Shown: positions 24,003-34,561, counted from the first letter of the stretch. The stretch is 64,000 nt of DNA from Gracilaria gracilis (GCA_030374805.1 JARGSG010000074.1:293758-357757); one strand, 5' to 3'. Made by a program: numbers and translations. The notes: a model not told the origin generated them from the letters alone.

Positions 24003-24850
24003 TTATGGGACTCCTTCAAGGGAGTAGCCAAATACCGGGAAGTGCGGCAGCCCAATGATCATGTCCCGCCTAGCTGGCATCTCCATTAGTTCAGATGTGA
24101 CTACAGCTGAGCGTTCTCCATTCTTCGCAGTGATCGTGGCCATTCCCTTGCGTTCCGCCATCACCTGACGGCGGCCGTCGTGGATGCCGCCAGAGATGTC
24201 CTGGACAGGGATCCTGTGCTTTTGAGCGATTCCATTGCTATGAACGTAGATGTGGCACCCGAGTCCACCATAGCCCAAGCATCAGATATGTTGATTTGTA
24301 CAGGAGTGTACAAAAGTTCGGAAGCCTCGTTGGGGGTGGCAGCGAGGGTGCTTACAATGGGGTCGCTGATCCCCTCGGCGACGTCTAGTTCCAAAGCCAG
24401 CTGCAATTCAGAATCATGTTCGTCATAGCCGAGCAGCGCGCGGAGGTTGACATCGTCCAGTGCGATATCGACATGTTCTGCTTCTTCCCTGGGTGGTGCG
24501 GCAAGTGATTGTACCTGTAGAATCGCAGCAAGCGGCTCTTTGTTCTCTTCCCAGACACACCTGTGCGCTGACTGCCACGGCTTCCTGCACCGAAAGCACT
24601 TGTTGTCTTTTCTGAGCTGCTCTCTGGTAGCCTTTTCGGCTTCCATGACCTGAACCGTCTGTGAAATATCTACCTTCTTCTCGTGTTCACGTGTACTGCA
24701 AAAACGTGAATTCATTTTGCGCCCCACGCTTCTTCCTTGCATCGAACTGCTTCTGCGGTTCAGGTTTCCCCGCTGACATGTTGCGGTCTCCTTGACGTTT
24801 AGATGAACGCAAGGAATCGAGAGTAATCGCACTTGCAATCTCGTCTGCAA
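24003..24850 (-). pseudogene. Gypsy 1 nucleocapsid knuckle and protease
   Basis: The frame 24161-24850 has a CCHC-like knuckle (CFRCRKPWQSAHRC) near 24550-24590, then the retropepsin active site VDSGATSTF near 24240-24270. A frameshift near 24170 moves the rest of the protease to the frame 24003-24278, which ends with MIIGLPHF, the second half of the fold. Between 24003 and 23774 the join to the reverse transcriptase is degenerate. Confidence 0.8.
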
Positions 24851-25646
24851 TTGAGACTGTCGGCGTGCCTTGGTTTGTTTGTTTCCACATATTCAATGTG
24901 ACGGCACGCGCGACATACATCAAATCCTGGAGAGTGGGATCCAAGCCCTCGATGTACACGGCCACAAGCGTTTCATCATTGTCCTGACGCCCAGTGCGAC
25001 TCATTAAGCCAGTAAACCGATCACTGTACTGCTAAACCGACTCCGCAGATCCCTGAGAGATTGTCATCAGGTCACGCAGCAGTTTGTTGCAAATTGCAGG
25101 AAACTCGAAGTGGCGTAAGAAACGCGAATGGATATTCTCCAAGTCAGAACTAGAAAGGTTGTTTTCAGCCCAGTGTCGGTCGTAGCCAGATAGTGTAGTC
25201 AGCAAAGCCGGGAACCAGCGCTCTAGCGGTACTTCATGGACAGAAAGGATAGTCTTGACCCTCCCAAGAAATTCGAACGGGTCCTTGATGGCATTGGTGT
25301 CACTGCCACAGAATGACGGGAGGGAAGGGATGCGTTATTTGGCTGGGCCAGAGCTTCCAGGCGGGTGTGAACTGCTCTGACCTAGAAGAAACAATAGACG
25401 GCGAGTAGTCTCCACGCCCCTTGCAGAAGACCTAATGTGTTGCATCACATCCTCTCTCTGCTCCCTAACATCCTTAAGCCGGCACTTGAAATTTTCTTTA
25501 CGAGCTGCATCAAGATCTTCGAAGGCTACTTGTGCCAGGTCGTAGTACTCCCCCTCGAGGTTCACAAAAGAGGCAGATAGCGACTTCATTTCTGCTTCTT
25601 GGCGGCGTAACAAGTAGCACATGACTGCAGAAGAGCCTTCAGCCAT
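24687..25646 (-). pseudogene. Gypsy 1 gag relic
   Basis: The minus frame at 25335-25646 starts just inside the 5' LTR and has a coiled-coil, Glu/Arg-rich N-terminus. The frame at 24687-25004 has a capsid-like C-terminal piece (YIEGLDPTLQDLM). The middle, 25005-25334, is broken by stops. Position directly after the 5' LTR and before the CCHC knuckle supports the gag assignment. Confidence 0.7.
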
Positions 25647-25689
25647 GCTTAAGAAACTGAAGAACGTGCCAACGGTCGATTGAAAAAAG

Positions 25690-25982
25690 TGTGGAGGAAG
25701 GAGGAAGGGGAGGACCCAAAGAGTTCAATCAGACGCCTGCCTTGGGTCTTCTTCATTTACTTTGCCATTCTCGGCTGGTTAAGTAGAGAGTCTGGGGCAT
25801 ACCAGACTCTCCTCAAACGCTTGTGGGGGTCGGGCTGTTGCGATCGTCACCCACGCACTAGCCGCCACCCACGCAAGTCGCAAGGAGCACACATCTACTG
25901 TAGGCAGCTTTCACTTACCCGCGTCTGCACTAGGATCAGGGAATCTACTGCCTGATCTGAATTGTATACGCAACACTCTACT
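25690..25982 (-). repeat. 5' LTR of gypsy element 1, larger piece
   Basis: This is the bulk of the 5' LTR. The remaining 22 bp are at 28573-28594, on the far side of the nested Harbinger element. The trinucleotide ACT is present at both breakpoints (25980-25982 and 28570-28572), as expected for a 3-bp Harbinger target duplication. Confidence 0.9.
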
Positions 25983-26193
25983 GAGTGCATTCGGATATCG
26001 CCAGACGGTCAAGTAACCAAACGTTTGGCGCTTTGTCCAGAAATTCGAAAATACAGAAACACATTGTGGCGCCCGAGATTGGCCCCAAATTGTAAACCAA
26101 AACCCATTCAAACTCTCACACAAATATTTCCTTTGTACCTCCTTCGAGGTATTCTACGACCCTCAGTCCTGCACTAAAGCACACACCATTCCA

Positions 26194-27066
26194 ATGGCTT
26201 CCAATTCTACCAGTCTTCCGCAACAAAACCCAAGCTCATCCGGTTGCTCTCCCGAATGTAGTACGGCCAAAACCCTGCAGAAAAGTCCTTCACCAGTCAG
26301 TGAAGCGGTACCAAAGAAGAACAATGGCAAAGATAAGAAGAAGTTAACAAAGAAGCAGGGCAAGGGCCGCAGTGGAGCTCCAAATTACAGCTAACAGCAT
26401 ATTCAAGCTTTATGGGATACAGTCGAGCAGCTGGAACCAATTATTAGTAACAACATGTGGGCTGTGGTGGAAAAGGAATACTATGCTATATGCATAGCAA
26501 ACGAACGTCCGCCCCGCGACCAAGACTCGCTAAAAAACAAGTTCGATAAACTATGTAATGCGAAGAAACCCAAAGCCGACCCGTCATGCCCTGCAGACGT
26601 TTGCCGTGCAAAGCATATTGCTAGAGATATTCAGGGGACCATAGGGGCAAAGTTCCTCGAAGATAAACAAGACGACGGAGAAAGTTCGGATGAAGAGGAT
26701 GAAGATGCGGGCGAGAAAGGCGAACAGAATGGTATCGGTACAAGCGAAAAGAAACGCCCAATTGGCCAAGGGGGTCTGCATGCACAACGACAAAAAACTG
26801 AAGAGGTTCTTGTAAACAGTGTTGAGTCAATGACGGAGTTTATAGGGGTCATCGCGAAATCTTTTAAATCCCCAAAAGCTTGTGATGGTACCACGGACAA
26901 GAAAGAGTCTATTCTTGCTAGTGTTGTACGAAAATAAGTGAAAGCGTGGCAGGAAGAGGTGAGCAAGAGCATGGAGGACGCAAAGGAGGTGATTGATGGA
27001 ATGAGAAATGCTTTATATGAGATCCTTGGAAAACTACCAGAATCCTCTTCCGCAAAGAAGTCTTAG
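26194..27066 (+). pseudogene. Harbinger 2 Myb/SANT-like accessory protein, two in-frame stops
   Basis: The frame starts at an ATG and has a Ser/Pro/Lys-rich leader with a basic patch. It continues through TAA at 26392 and TAA at 26935 without any shift, ending at 27066. After the first stop comes a trihelix/Myb-like domain (ALWDTVEQLEP, KNKFDKL), then an acidic stretch and a helical tail. In Harbinger elements the second gene is a Myb-like protein that helps bring the transposase to DNA and the nucleus. The first TAA falls right after a GAPNYS motif. The homologous gene of element 3 has a TAA one codon away. Confidence 0.8.
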
Positions 27067-27202
27067 TAACAAAGCTGTTCGAGATTTCGTTTTAAGGCGC
27101 TGAGCTTCCGCTGGCCCGGGCCTCGCCCGCAAAGCGAAGTGTGCGTTAACGCTCGCTGGCGCTCGCATTCGCGCACTTAGCTCCTCGGGCTGCGGCCCGA
27201 TC

Positions 27203-28396
27203 TCAGGATGGATTGTAAGTGCTCGTGATTCGATTTCTTCCCCTCACCCTCGTACGACAGTTAAGTAAACATACATCCAGTTCTATAAGTATTCCTCTCC
27301 GCCGTGCATTGGTTGGTAGTGTGAAACTGAGGCGAGCAAACGGCCCCTTGATGGCTCTTAAGCCCCACTCGGCGCTTTGTCGCTCACTGGGCATAATACG
27401 CTCTGGAATAAGGTCTATAGCAGCCATTTCTGCCGACTGAGGGATGCCGTTAGTCTCGTTTGTCTTTCTCGCGCGAAGAAGTCTGCCGTTAGTACAAGAG
27501 GTATTATTAACAAAAGCTGAGTCTCCTAATATCGTCATGCCAGGAGGAGTAAGTTCATCTGAAATCTTCGAGTAATACAGACCTGAAAGCCCAGCGAGCG
27601 TTGTATCATGCCAACTTCCAGGGAAGTTTATCGCTGCATGAATTACTTCTCGATAGAAATTAAAATCGAACAGATTCGTGACCTCTTCTTGTTGCGTATA
27701 GCCTTCGTTATACGCGTTCTGGAGATTAATATCGCTGTAGTTCTGAAATTTAAATCGTCCTACATTTTTGATGCCAAAAACGCCCTTGATAAGAAAATCA
27801 AAATGTCTATTATTCTGCAATTAAGCAGCATATTCCTTTTGATCTTCGTGGAAAGGCCAACGAATGTGAAACAGAGTCGCAAGTTTCTTCTTAACTGCTT
27901 TATGAAGGACAAAAAAACCGTAATCCAGCCAAAAGCTAAGAGTGGGGGGTGTTATTCCAAAGAATGGGCACAGTTGCTACGCCTCGCAAGTAGCCTTCAG
28001 ATAGTACAATAATATAGCCAGCAAGTCAATCGAGTGCAAGAATGGTCTGCGGCCTGCGCCGAAAATTTTTCTACAGTAGGGAATATTACGAAATGTTGCT
28101 TTTTGTGTTGTCTTAAACAGTGGGAGTAATTTGTATACCAAAATGTTATGCGTGAGGTTGGTTGTAATGATAAAATTGTCTTCTGTCCCGTGAAACTATG
28201 TTGTTTGCCATGGTGTGTGTTTTGTTGATATCAATGGGTTTAAGAGCCTTGTACGGGTATGTTGTGCAGCCCGGTGAAACCGATGGAATCTTCTCACTGT
28301 TTTCTTTATGAGAAGAATGGCGCTTAATGATGTGGTGTAAGCGGCCGCAGAGGCTGCAACCGCTACTATTCGTTGTCTCGAGTCCATCTTTTGCAC
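27203..28396 (-). pseudogene. Harbinger 2 DDE transposase, three in-frame stops
   Basis: A frame of 398 codons, the same length as the intact copy at 30004-31194, can be read without any frameshift. It carries TAG at 28196, TAG at 27977 and TAA at 27821. Conserved blocks align with the intact protein: STKHTPW for CSTPW, QLCPFFG for TLCPIFG, PGSWHDTTLAG for PGSCHDSRLAG. The second catalytic Asp (LGDSAF) and the Glu (SAEWG) are present. The first Asp is lost: where the intact copy reads VTDGAR, this one reads IKNVGR. All three stops and the loss of Asp can be explained by C-to-T or G-to-A changes. Confidence 0.9.
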
Positions 28397-28599
28397 TGGA
28401 ATACAAGATGGATATTTTAGTCGACGGTTTGGTTGTGTAAATGGGCTCTTGGATGGTCCATTCAGCGCGTCATATCTGGCGATACGCTGGCCAAATTCTG
28501 AGTGACTTGGCTTTTATTCAGTGGCTCATTTTTAGCCGTTTGGCGATGTAGCGATTTCCGAATGCACTCACTAAACAGAGTCCACAGCACGACACGAGG

Positions 28600-28818
28600 G
28601 CAAACAGCCACATTCGCACTGTTCGCCGCACACCCACATTCGCACTGTTCGCAGTAGCTCAGAATATCTCGTCTGGACAGGTGCTCAGAATCAGGTTTCC
28701 AAATAATTTCGATGATCACAGACAGAAAAAGTATTGGAACAGCCCTAAGTCTATAGTTTCCGGGACATAAGAAATTTTAGGATCAAAAGGGTTTAGATTT
28801 CGGCCACTGTCCAGCGTA
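28600..28818. repeat. Short spacer with a direct repeat
   Basis: Between the gypsy element and the pogo-type element lies a short spacer with a tandem pair sharing CCACATTCGCACTGTTCGC (about 28609 and 28634). I see no gene. Confidence 0.6.
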
Positions 28819-29204
28819 CAGGTGAACATTGTTATTAGTGTGGGCCACACTATTTCGCTGAGGTTGATTCTCGGGCACCTAACATGATATAATGTGGCCC
28901 ACACTGGGGTCATCCAAGAAAAGCCAAAATGACAAGGCGACAAAGAGAGGCCCTTGAACACTTCCTCATGGTTACATGGTACATACAAATCCGTGCAACT
29001 ACCGACACAAACACTATCTGACCGCCATGCACTTCAAGTGCACGGTTGTTTCGGTTCCATGGTACCATGGAGTTTCGGTGTCACTTCTGCGGCTAAATTC
29101 ACCTGGATGGAGTTGCACTATCGCATTCATTCTTTGTCCGCCCCAAACGATTTCAGAATAGCGGGTATATCAGCATTCAAACGACTAAACTTCAAGACAT
29201 TCTA

Positions 29205-30029
29205 ATGGGTGCAGTTGGATCACTTTACAACAAATCCGCTCATTCCCGTAAGGGGGCACTCAATTACTAAGCGGAGGACATTGACTTCTTACTGGATGTT
29301 GTTGCCAACCGCGAACCACATGATACGGAAGATTTGGAGCTGGTACAGTCCGACTTTAACCACTGGGCAAATCTCAATGAATGTCCGACGAGAAGCGTAG
29401 AAAGTCTCAAAGACAAGTTTGATAAACTCGCCTACGTTAGAAAGAAGACTGGAGACCCAACAATTCCCCCGCATGTGCGCCGTGCGAAGCTCATCTACCG
29501 GGACATACAAGCCAAAGCCCTCTCGAAAGCGTTGGGTAAACCCGATGGCACCATGAATCCCTCAACAGAAGATATCGAGAAAGCAAGGCAAAGTGGTTCA
29601 ATTCTTGGATTCTCCGCCAAGAAGCGAACACGACAGGAGTTAGTCCCCGACACAGGAGCATCTTCCAGTACTGCAGCAAAACCGGCAGCAAAAAAGGCGA
29701 AGCATGTAGTCGACCTTCCCCTGGAACGCAGACTGCAACTAGACGTAGTCTGGCCCATGGAGACCATGACTTCTTCAATGCTCTCTGTGGCCGAAATAAT
29801 CAAGGCCTCGCAGACCCAACCCCCGAAATATGACATCACGCAGCTGCGGGAGATTATCCGCGAAGAACTTGGTGCCGCACTTCGTCCTCAGAACACCAAG
29901 ACTGACACCGATGGTAAGACAACCAAAGCCCAAACACAGCCGCATGCTCCAAACGACGATTGGGAACTTAATCCTTTCACACCGTTCGCTACTCGACCGC
30001 CCGCTAATACCGAGCGTACACTGTTCTAA
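29205..30029 (+). pseudogene. Harbinger 3 Myb/SANT-like accessory protein, one in-frame stop
   Basis: An ATG at 29205 opens a frame reading MGAVGSLYNKSAHS and RKGALNY. It meets a TAA at 29268-29270 and continues in the same frame to 30029. The body has the trihelix/Myb-like block (DIDFLLDVVANREP, SLKDKFDKL), a basic nuclear-localisation-like region and a low-complexity tail. If the TAA is real, the downstream part would need another start or readthrough. The next conserved residues begin right after the stop. The 3' end overlaps the transposase gene tail to tail by 26 bp. Confidence 0.8.
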
Positions 30030-31194
30030 TCTGATTATAGCCAATAGTTCTTGTTCGGAAGTTCATCAGATGACAACAAATTACCATTATGCGTAGCCGA
30101 GCCCATGAATTTACCGGGAGCAAACAAGACAACCTGCGAAAGGGACCTTTGAGAGCTTGCACACCCCACTCTGCTGTCTGGCGTCTCGACGGGTATATCT
30201 TTTGTAAGATCATATCTATAGTGTCGTCCTCAATGGAACGTGGTATATATCGCTCATTCGCCTTCCGTGCCCGCACTAGTTTGTTGTCTGTCGCAGTAAA
30301 GTTGGTAGCAAACGCACTGTCTCCGAGGACTCTAAATGGGTGAGGCGTCATTTCTTCAGATAATCTGGGCCAGTACAATCCAGATATGCCGGCCAGCCGT
30401 GAGTCATGACAGGAACCCGGGTAGTTCACCGCTGCATGAACCAGTTCTCCTCCGAAGTTCCACACGAAAAGGTTAACAATCTCTACGGAACCAGTGAAAC
30501 CGTTGTAGAATGCGCGTTGTATCCGGCTTTCCTGCGGGGCGGAGCATTTCATACGAGCTCCATCTGTAACAGCAAACACGCCTTCTAAGTACTGTGCAGT
30601 TAGTGGTCTCGCTTGAGCAAGTAACGACGCAGAGGATTCCATTTCAGAGGAGTTTGGCCATTCAATTCTCGTTTCGGGTATTTTATTCGACGTTACGATG
30701 TCGTAGAGTACAGATAGTGCGAACTCAAGCCATGCACTAACAGAGGAGGGAACCAATCCAAAAATTGGACACAGGGTATACATGGTATCTCCGCTACGAA
30801 CGTACCAAAGCGCAAGTCCAAGTATATCAACTGTACGGAGCTGCGGCTTCCGATCCCTTCTTGAATTTTGGTTTGCGTATGGAGACCGCATTGGCTGCAT
30901 GCCCAAAATTTTCTGGAACTGTGGGAGGAGTATGGAGGTTAGCTGTGGTTTGGTGATATTCAACGCCGTCACAAAGTCATCTTCACCACCACAGGAGAGC
31001 AATTGGTACCAGGGAGTCGAACAGTTTGCGATGATTGGTCTAATTAGTGCTTGTCTGTGATACTTTCTCGTCTTTGATATGCGTCGGCGTGACGGCGGAG
31101 GGTGGAAGAAAAACGGGACGGAAATGAACATGAAACCGGCCGTGCACTCGCAGAGCAAGAGCCATATCTGGAGAAGACGCATGTTCTTCATCAT
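30004..31194 (-). CDS. Harbinger DDE transposase, intact
   Basis: The 396-residue protein is a complete DDE_Tnp_4-type transposase, which cuts the element out and joins it to 3-bp target sites. The catalytic residues are visible: Asp in VTDGARM (about residue 208), Asp in LGDSAF (about 292) and Glu in TAEWG (about 343). The helix-turn-helix-like N-terminal half contains NITKPQLTSILL. The C-terminus has the usual CCHLMNFRTR helix. The start is the first ATG of the frame, and the N-terminus is oddly hydrophobic. Position inside perfect terminal repeats with a clean target duplication suggests recent activity, though the partner accessory gene carries a stop. Confidence 0.92.
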   Translation of the reverse strand: MMKNMRLLQIWLLLCECTAGFMFISVPFFFHPPPSRRRISKTRKYHRQALIRPIIANCSTPWYQLLSCGGEDDFVTALNITKPQLTSILLPQFQKILGMQPMRSPYANQNSRRDRKPQLRTVDILGLALWYVRSGDTMYTLCPIFGLVPSSVSAWLEFALSVLYDIVTSNKIPETRIEWPNSSEMESSASLLAQARPLTAQYLEGVFAVTDGARMKCSAPQESRIQRAFYNGFTGSVEIVNLFVWNFGGELVHAAVNYPGSCHDSRLAGISGLYWPRLSEEMTPHPFRVLGDSAFATNFTATDNKLVRARKANERYIPRSIEDDTIDMILQKIYPSRRQTAEWGVQALKGPFRRLSCLLPVNSWARLRIMVICCHLMNFRTRTIGYNQIRTVYARY

Positions 31195-31559
31195 GGTGTT
31201 CTTTCATTTTTCGTTACAGAACGAAGTTGGTAGTACGGACGTTAGTAGAGTTGTATGTAAATAAGGAGCGTTAAGAGTACCAAACTTACTTCCAAGTTAC
31301 GTCTGTCACTATGGATCGGGGTTGCCGATCCCGCTTTAGAGTGACAATCTGCGGCAACTTGAAATCGGTTTGGCGCCTTCCCATTCGCCACCGTTTGTCA
31401 TTCTCTCACTATAGCTTTTCCTGGATGACCCCACTATTACGGTTGCCACACTAATTATGTAAAGGGTGTATTAGTGTGGCCCACACTAATTTACAGTCAA
31501 GGTAATAGTGTGGGTGACAAAAAGTACTCATATCAGCTTGCACTAACCACCTTTCCCTC

Positions 31560-33160
31560 AAAGATTGCACCGTATTTGTTCAAAATCGCCTAAAGCTCAG
31601 GGAACAACTAGCGCACCTCCCACAGCGCATTCAGATTCCGGGTCATGCCACACCGGATCATGGCCTTCCTGGCGTAACTAACCCCTTCCTCATCGCGTTG
31701 CGCGCTAACCGCCGTAACCGACTGGGCCGCAACCTTCAAAAAGTATTGCTGGCCGGGATTTGTCAGCTTAACGGACGCTCTACTTCCTTCCGACCACATG
31801 TTGTTCTCCAACCAACCCATTTTATGCTCGTCCCATTCCCAGCGCCAGTAAGTTTTCAGTTTCTGAATTAGGAAGCTGTCGGCAGGTTGAACGAGATGCG
31901 TAGCATTGCACGGAAAGAAGCGAATTTCCGTGTTACTTTCACTCAGCGCTTTTCACACGTCATCAGTTACAGCATAGATGTTCACGTTATCAAGGAAAAG
32001 GACACGTTTTCTTCCGTCTGGCAAAGGCGTAAACACCCGCTTGTCAAGAAGCCATTGAAGAAATACTCGTTTGTCCATCAAAGCTTTAGGACCCGTCCTG
32101 TATACGACTCCTGGAACGTTGTTTGGCAGCTCTCGTATAGGGTAATTTCTGTCTGCGTTCTTGAAGATTAACATCGGGGTGTCAAGGGTTGCATGAGGCC
32201 CACCGGATATAAGCACCATCATCGTGATACAATCGTCACCGGAAACCACATCTGCGTAGCGAACGCTCTTCTTAACAATAAGCGCTAAAGTTTTGTGATT
32301 GTCCATGTTCATGCAGAAATGCGTGTCGTCCGCGTTGAAGACATTCTATTCACGCAAGAAGTTTGAATTGAAATATAGTGTCAACTGGCCAAGATGTTAA
32401 GATACTTCTCTTTCGATTTGTTCTTATTCTGCCGGCGTCACCATAAGCTTCCCACATTGGTATCTACTGACTATTCCATGTCTTTCCCTGAACGTCTGAA
32501 TCCATATCGCTGTAACGCGGTCTTTGATGAGACAATTCGTGTAAGGATCTATTATGTTGGGGTGATAGGCTCTTCCGGATCGACGGCTAATGAGATTGAA
32601 ACTGGGCGTCCGCAGCAGTCTGGCATTGAACGTTACACCTGCTTTCCTCATCCTGTTCGAATCATTTACTAGATCTGCTTGAAGTGCGACTACCCATGGC
32701 GTAATGGGACGTCTTCTTCCTTTTATGCTCTTACAGTAATGGCATTTGAGACCGTCGCGTGTTAAATTCACGAACAAAATATTGTTGTTCTTTGAAATGG
32801 GAGTATGTCCTTGTACCAATTGATTCCTCTATTTCCAGTATCTGCTGTCTTGGATCAAGTTTGCCTTCGTACTGCCACGAAAGAACTGGGGAGGTTTGCC
32901 ACTGCTTTGGACACAATGTGTTGACAGTTATCTTCTTGTTGTTTTTCAATCATCTATTTAGCAATTTTAGCTCCGTTCGTGTTGGTTAAGACTACTTGTT
33001 TCTGTCGAGAATTGGGACTGTTATTAATGCCATGCTCTGGGTTTGGGCTTTCCGGTGGTTGTGTATCGGCGCCTCCAGTTCGATTCACGTTGTTACTGTT
33101 GGTGGTGCTGGCTGACATTCGAGCGAAAGCGCTCAGAATGGGAGAGGCTTGAAGAGACAT
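31560..33160 (-). pseudogene. Pogo-type DDE_1 transposase relic
   Basis: Pieces in several minus frames give a complete but broken protein. It has an Asn/Ser/Pro-rich N-terminus (32954-33160), a CENP-B/Tc5-type helix-turn-helix (32424-32819, with FRERHGIV), then the DDE_1 core. The first Asp is in NADDTHF (about 32335), the second in LFLDN (about 31995) and the third in VQPADSF (about 31875). The C-terminal block GVSYARKAMIR is at 31608-31820. Several stops and shifts make it inactive. The second pogo element at 52.7 kb is its close relative. Confidence 0.85.
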
Positions 33161-33421
33161 TTACTCTTCTACGACACGGGGCATACAGATCTCGAGTGTC
33201 TTGAGAACTGGTGGAATAAAAAGAGGACTCTGTTTGTTCGTATTTGGCGTGCAATCCGCCGTATGCTGCTTCCTACCCACACTAATTAGAGTCAGCCATC
33301 GGGTAGGTGCACCTAAATTAGTGTGGGCCACACTAAATCGCGTTACCACACTATTATTGCACCCACACTAATAACAGTGTTGACCTGTACCGTCGGTACA
33401 ACGGTACCAGCAACGACGGCT

Positions 33422-34561
33422 TCAAATGACCAACAAAGTTCCCGCCTGCCGCGGAACCTCCAGCATATACCACCACCGCATGTTAGTGTACCTTTGCGCA
33501 GAAAGGTACCTTCCTCCGTTCCCCAGCGGTACCCAAAGTTTTACAGCATTCCCATCCCCATATGCTAGCACAATTTCCCCATCCTGATCAACCAGAATGC
33601 GATGCAAAGGATGAAACGTCAAGATAGACAGCATCATAGGACCTGGATCTAAATGGCCGGAGTAAGGAGCGGCGTAACCGGCAGAGTTGGAAAGCAGCTT
33701 CATGTCGCCCTGAGTTATCAATCCAATCCCCACCTCTCGGCGCTTGCGCTGTGATGTGATGTTCCGCCATGTGTCTCCATCTAGCGTCATCAGCCCGAAC
33801 AAAGCCTCGGAGATGCGCCAATTATTGAAAATTGTGCGATGGAAGGGCGACGACAGAATGAAAAGTGTGCTGGCTAAGATGCTGAGCAAAGTTTGAATGA
33901 CCGTCTCCGGGTCGGTCTCGTGCACTCGAAGCACTAGATAGACTATAGTGGGCACGCACGACGCGATGATTACCAACGATGCAGTGAAGATGCCCCCCCG
34001 AATTTGGATGCAATAACCTTCTGTACCGCAAGACATGGGCCATACTCGCGGAATCGCATCTGGCAGCAGATCACGGTCTTCAAGTTTCACCATCTGCAAA
34101 TTCCCGCGCTCAATCGCGTCGGGATCGGAACTGCGTTGCACGGACTCCGAGGTACCATGAATTTGTTGCAGCCTCGGCTTGTAGAAGTCGAAAACCCGAC
34201 TGGGAGCATCGGGACATGCTTCGGAAAGGTACTTATCAAGAGTTATAGGCACATATGCAAACGCGATTTTGCGGAGCTCTTGCGGGTCGGTAGACGGCGT
34301 TGTGATGCGCGAAAAGGCCCCCAGGTTGACAAGGTACTTGGACCTGAAGGCGTCATCGCTGAGCTCGCCGTCCACCTGCTGCGCCAGTTGCACGATCTGG
34401 CTCGCGAAATGCACGGCTCGCGGATGGAGCTGCGTTCGGCTCTCATCGAAAGTGTGGCGCAGCGCGCTGCGAGAGGCACTTGGTTTGCGACCGAATTCGC
34501 GCGTGTCTCTGAGAATTTGCGCCGCTCTCACGTACTCTTCGCCTATCTGTTCGGGCGTCAT
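33422..34561 (-). CDS. Hypothetical protein with two membrane segments
   Basis: An intact minus frame; a more upstream ATG at 34654 would add 31 residues. I prefer the start MTPEQIGEEY, where acceptable composition begins. The N-terminal half is soluble and helical (HFASQIVQLAQQVDGE). Two hydrophobic segments of about 20 residues follow in the middle (IFTASLVIIASCVPTIVYLV and TLLSILASTLFIL). The C-terminal half is soluble, with SFHRTIFNN-like and Trp-rich stretches. No family is recognised. The pogo element 1 end lies only 35 bp past the stop codon. The frame is long, clean and of balanced composition, so I think it is a real host gene. Confidence 0.65.
   Translation of the reverse strand: MTPEQIGEEYVRAAQILRDTREFGRKPSASRSALRHTFDESRTQLHPRAVHFASQIVQLAQQVDGELSDDAFRSKYLVNLGAFSRITTPSTDPQELRKIAFAYVPITLDKYLSEACPDAPSRVFDFYKPRLQQIHGTSESVQRSSDPDAIERGNLQMVKLEDRDLLPDAIPRVWPMSCGTEGYCIQIRGGIFTASLVIIASCVPTIVYLVLRVHETDPETVIQTLLSILASTLFILSSPFHRTIFNNWRISEALFGLMTLDGDTWRNITSQRKRREVGIGLITQGDMKLLSNSAGYAAPYSGHLDPGPMMLSILTFHPLHRILVDQDGEIVLAYGDGNAVKLWVPLGNGGRYLSAQRYTNMRWWYMLEVPRQAGTLLVI

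Larger units (their letters stand above)
25983..28569. mobile_element. Harbinger element 2, nested in the gypsy 1 5' LTR
   Basis: The 2,587-bp insertion is flanked by ACT on both sides. Its ends are inverted repeats beginning GAGTGCATTCGG followed by ATCGC blocks. It has two convergent genes: a Myb/SANT-like accessory protein on the plus strand and a DDE transposase on the minus strand. Both carry in-frame stops. Layout and size match Harbinger element 3 (2,527 bp), so they belong to one family. Confidence 0.9.
20857..28594 (-). mobile_element. Ty3/gypsy LTR retrotransposon 1, 5' LTR split by a Harbinger element
   Basis: The element runs on the minus strand: gag, protease, reverse transcriptase, RNase H, integrase. 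This is the Ty3/gypsy order. Both ends carry the same LTR of about 315 bp with TG and CA ends. The 5-bp direct repeat CGAGG flanks it (20852-20856 and 28595-28599). The 5' LTR is interrupted at 25983-28569 by a Harbinger element. Removing that insertion gives an element of about 5.15 kb. Stops and frameshifts in the coding part show it is not autonomous. Confidence 0.9.
28906..31432. mobile_element. Harbinger element 3, nearly intact, nested in pogo element 1
   Basis: The 2,527-bp element has 19-bp terminal inverted repeats GGGGTCATCCAAGAAAAGC with one mismatch, and is flanked by ACT (28903-28905 and 31433-31435). It carries a Myb-like accessory gene (+) and a full transposase gene (-) that converge and overlap by 26 bp. 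It landed inside the terminal region of the pogo element. Confidence 0.95.
28819..33387 (-). mobile_element. Pogo/DDE_1 DNA transposon 1, split by Harbinger element 3
   Basis: The ends are inverted repeats beginning CAGGTSAACAYTGTTATTAG (26 bp with two mismatches). They are flanked by the TA duplication (28817-28818 and 33388-33389) expected of Tc1/mariner/pogo elements. Inside the ends lie further GTGTGGGCCACACT palindromes. Removing the Harbinger insertion at 28906-31432 leaves about 2.04 kb with a decayed DDE_1 transposase on the minus strand. Confidence 0.9.

Noticed and set aside
28545..28594. A third, separate solo LTR fragment
   Set aside because: Positions 28573-28594 are the missing end of the gypsy 1 5' LTR, and 28545-28569 is the end of Harbinger 2; the ACT duplication explains both.
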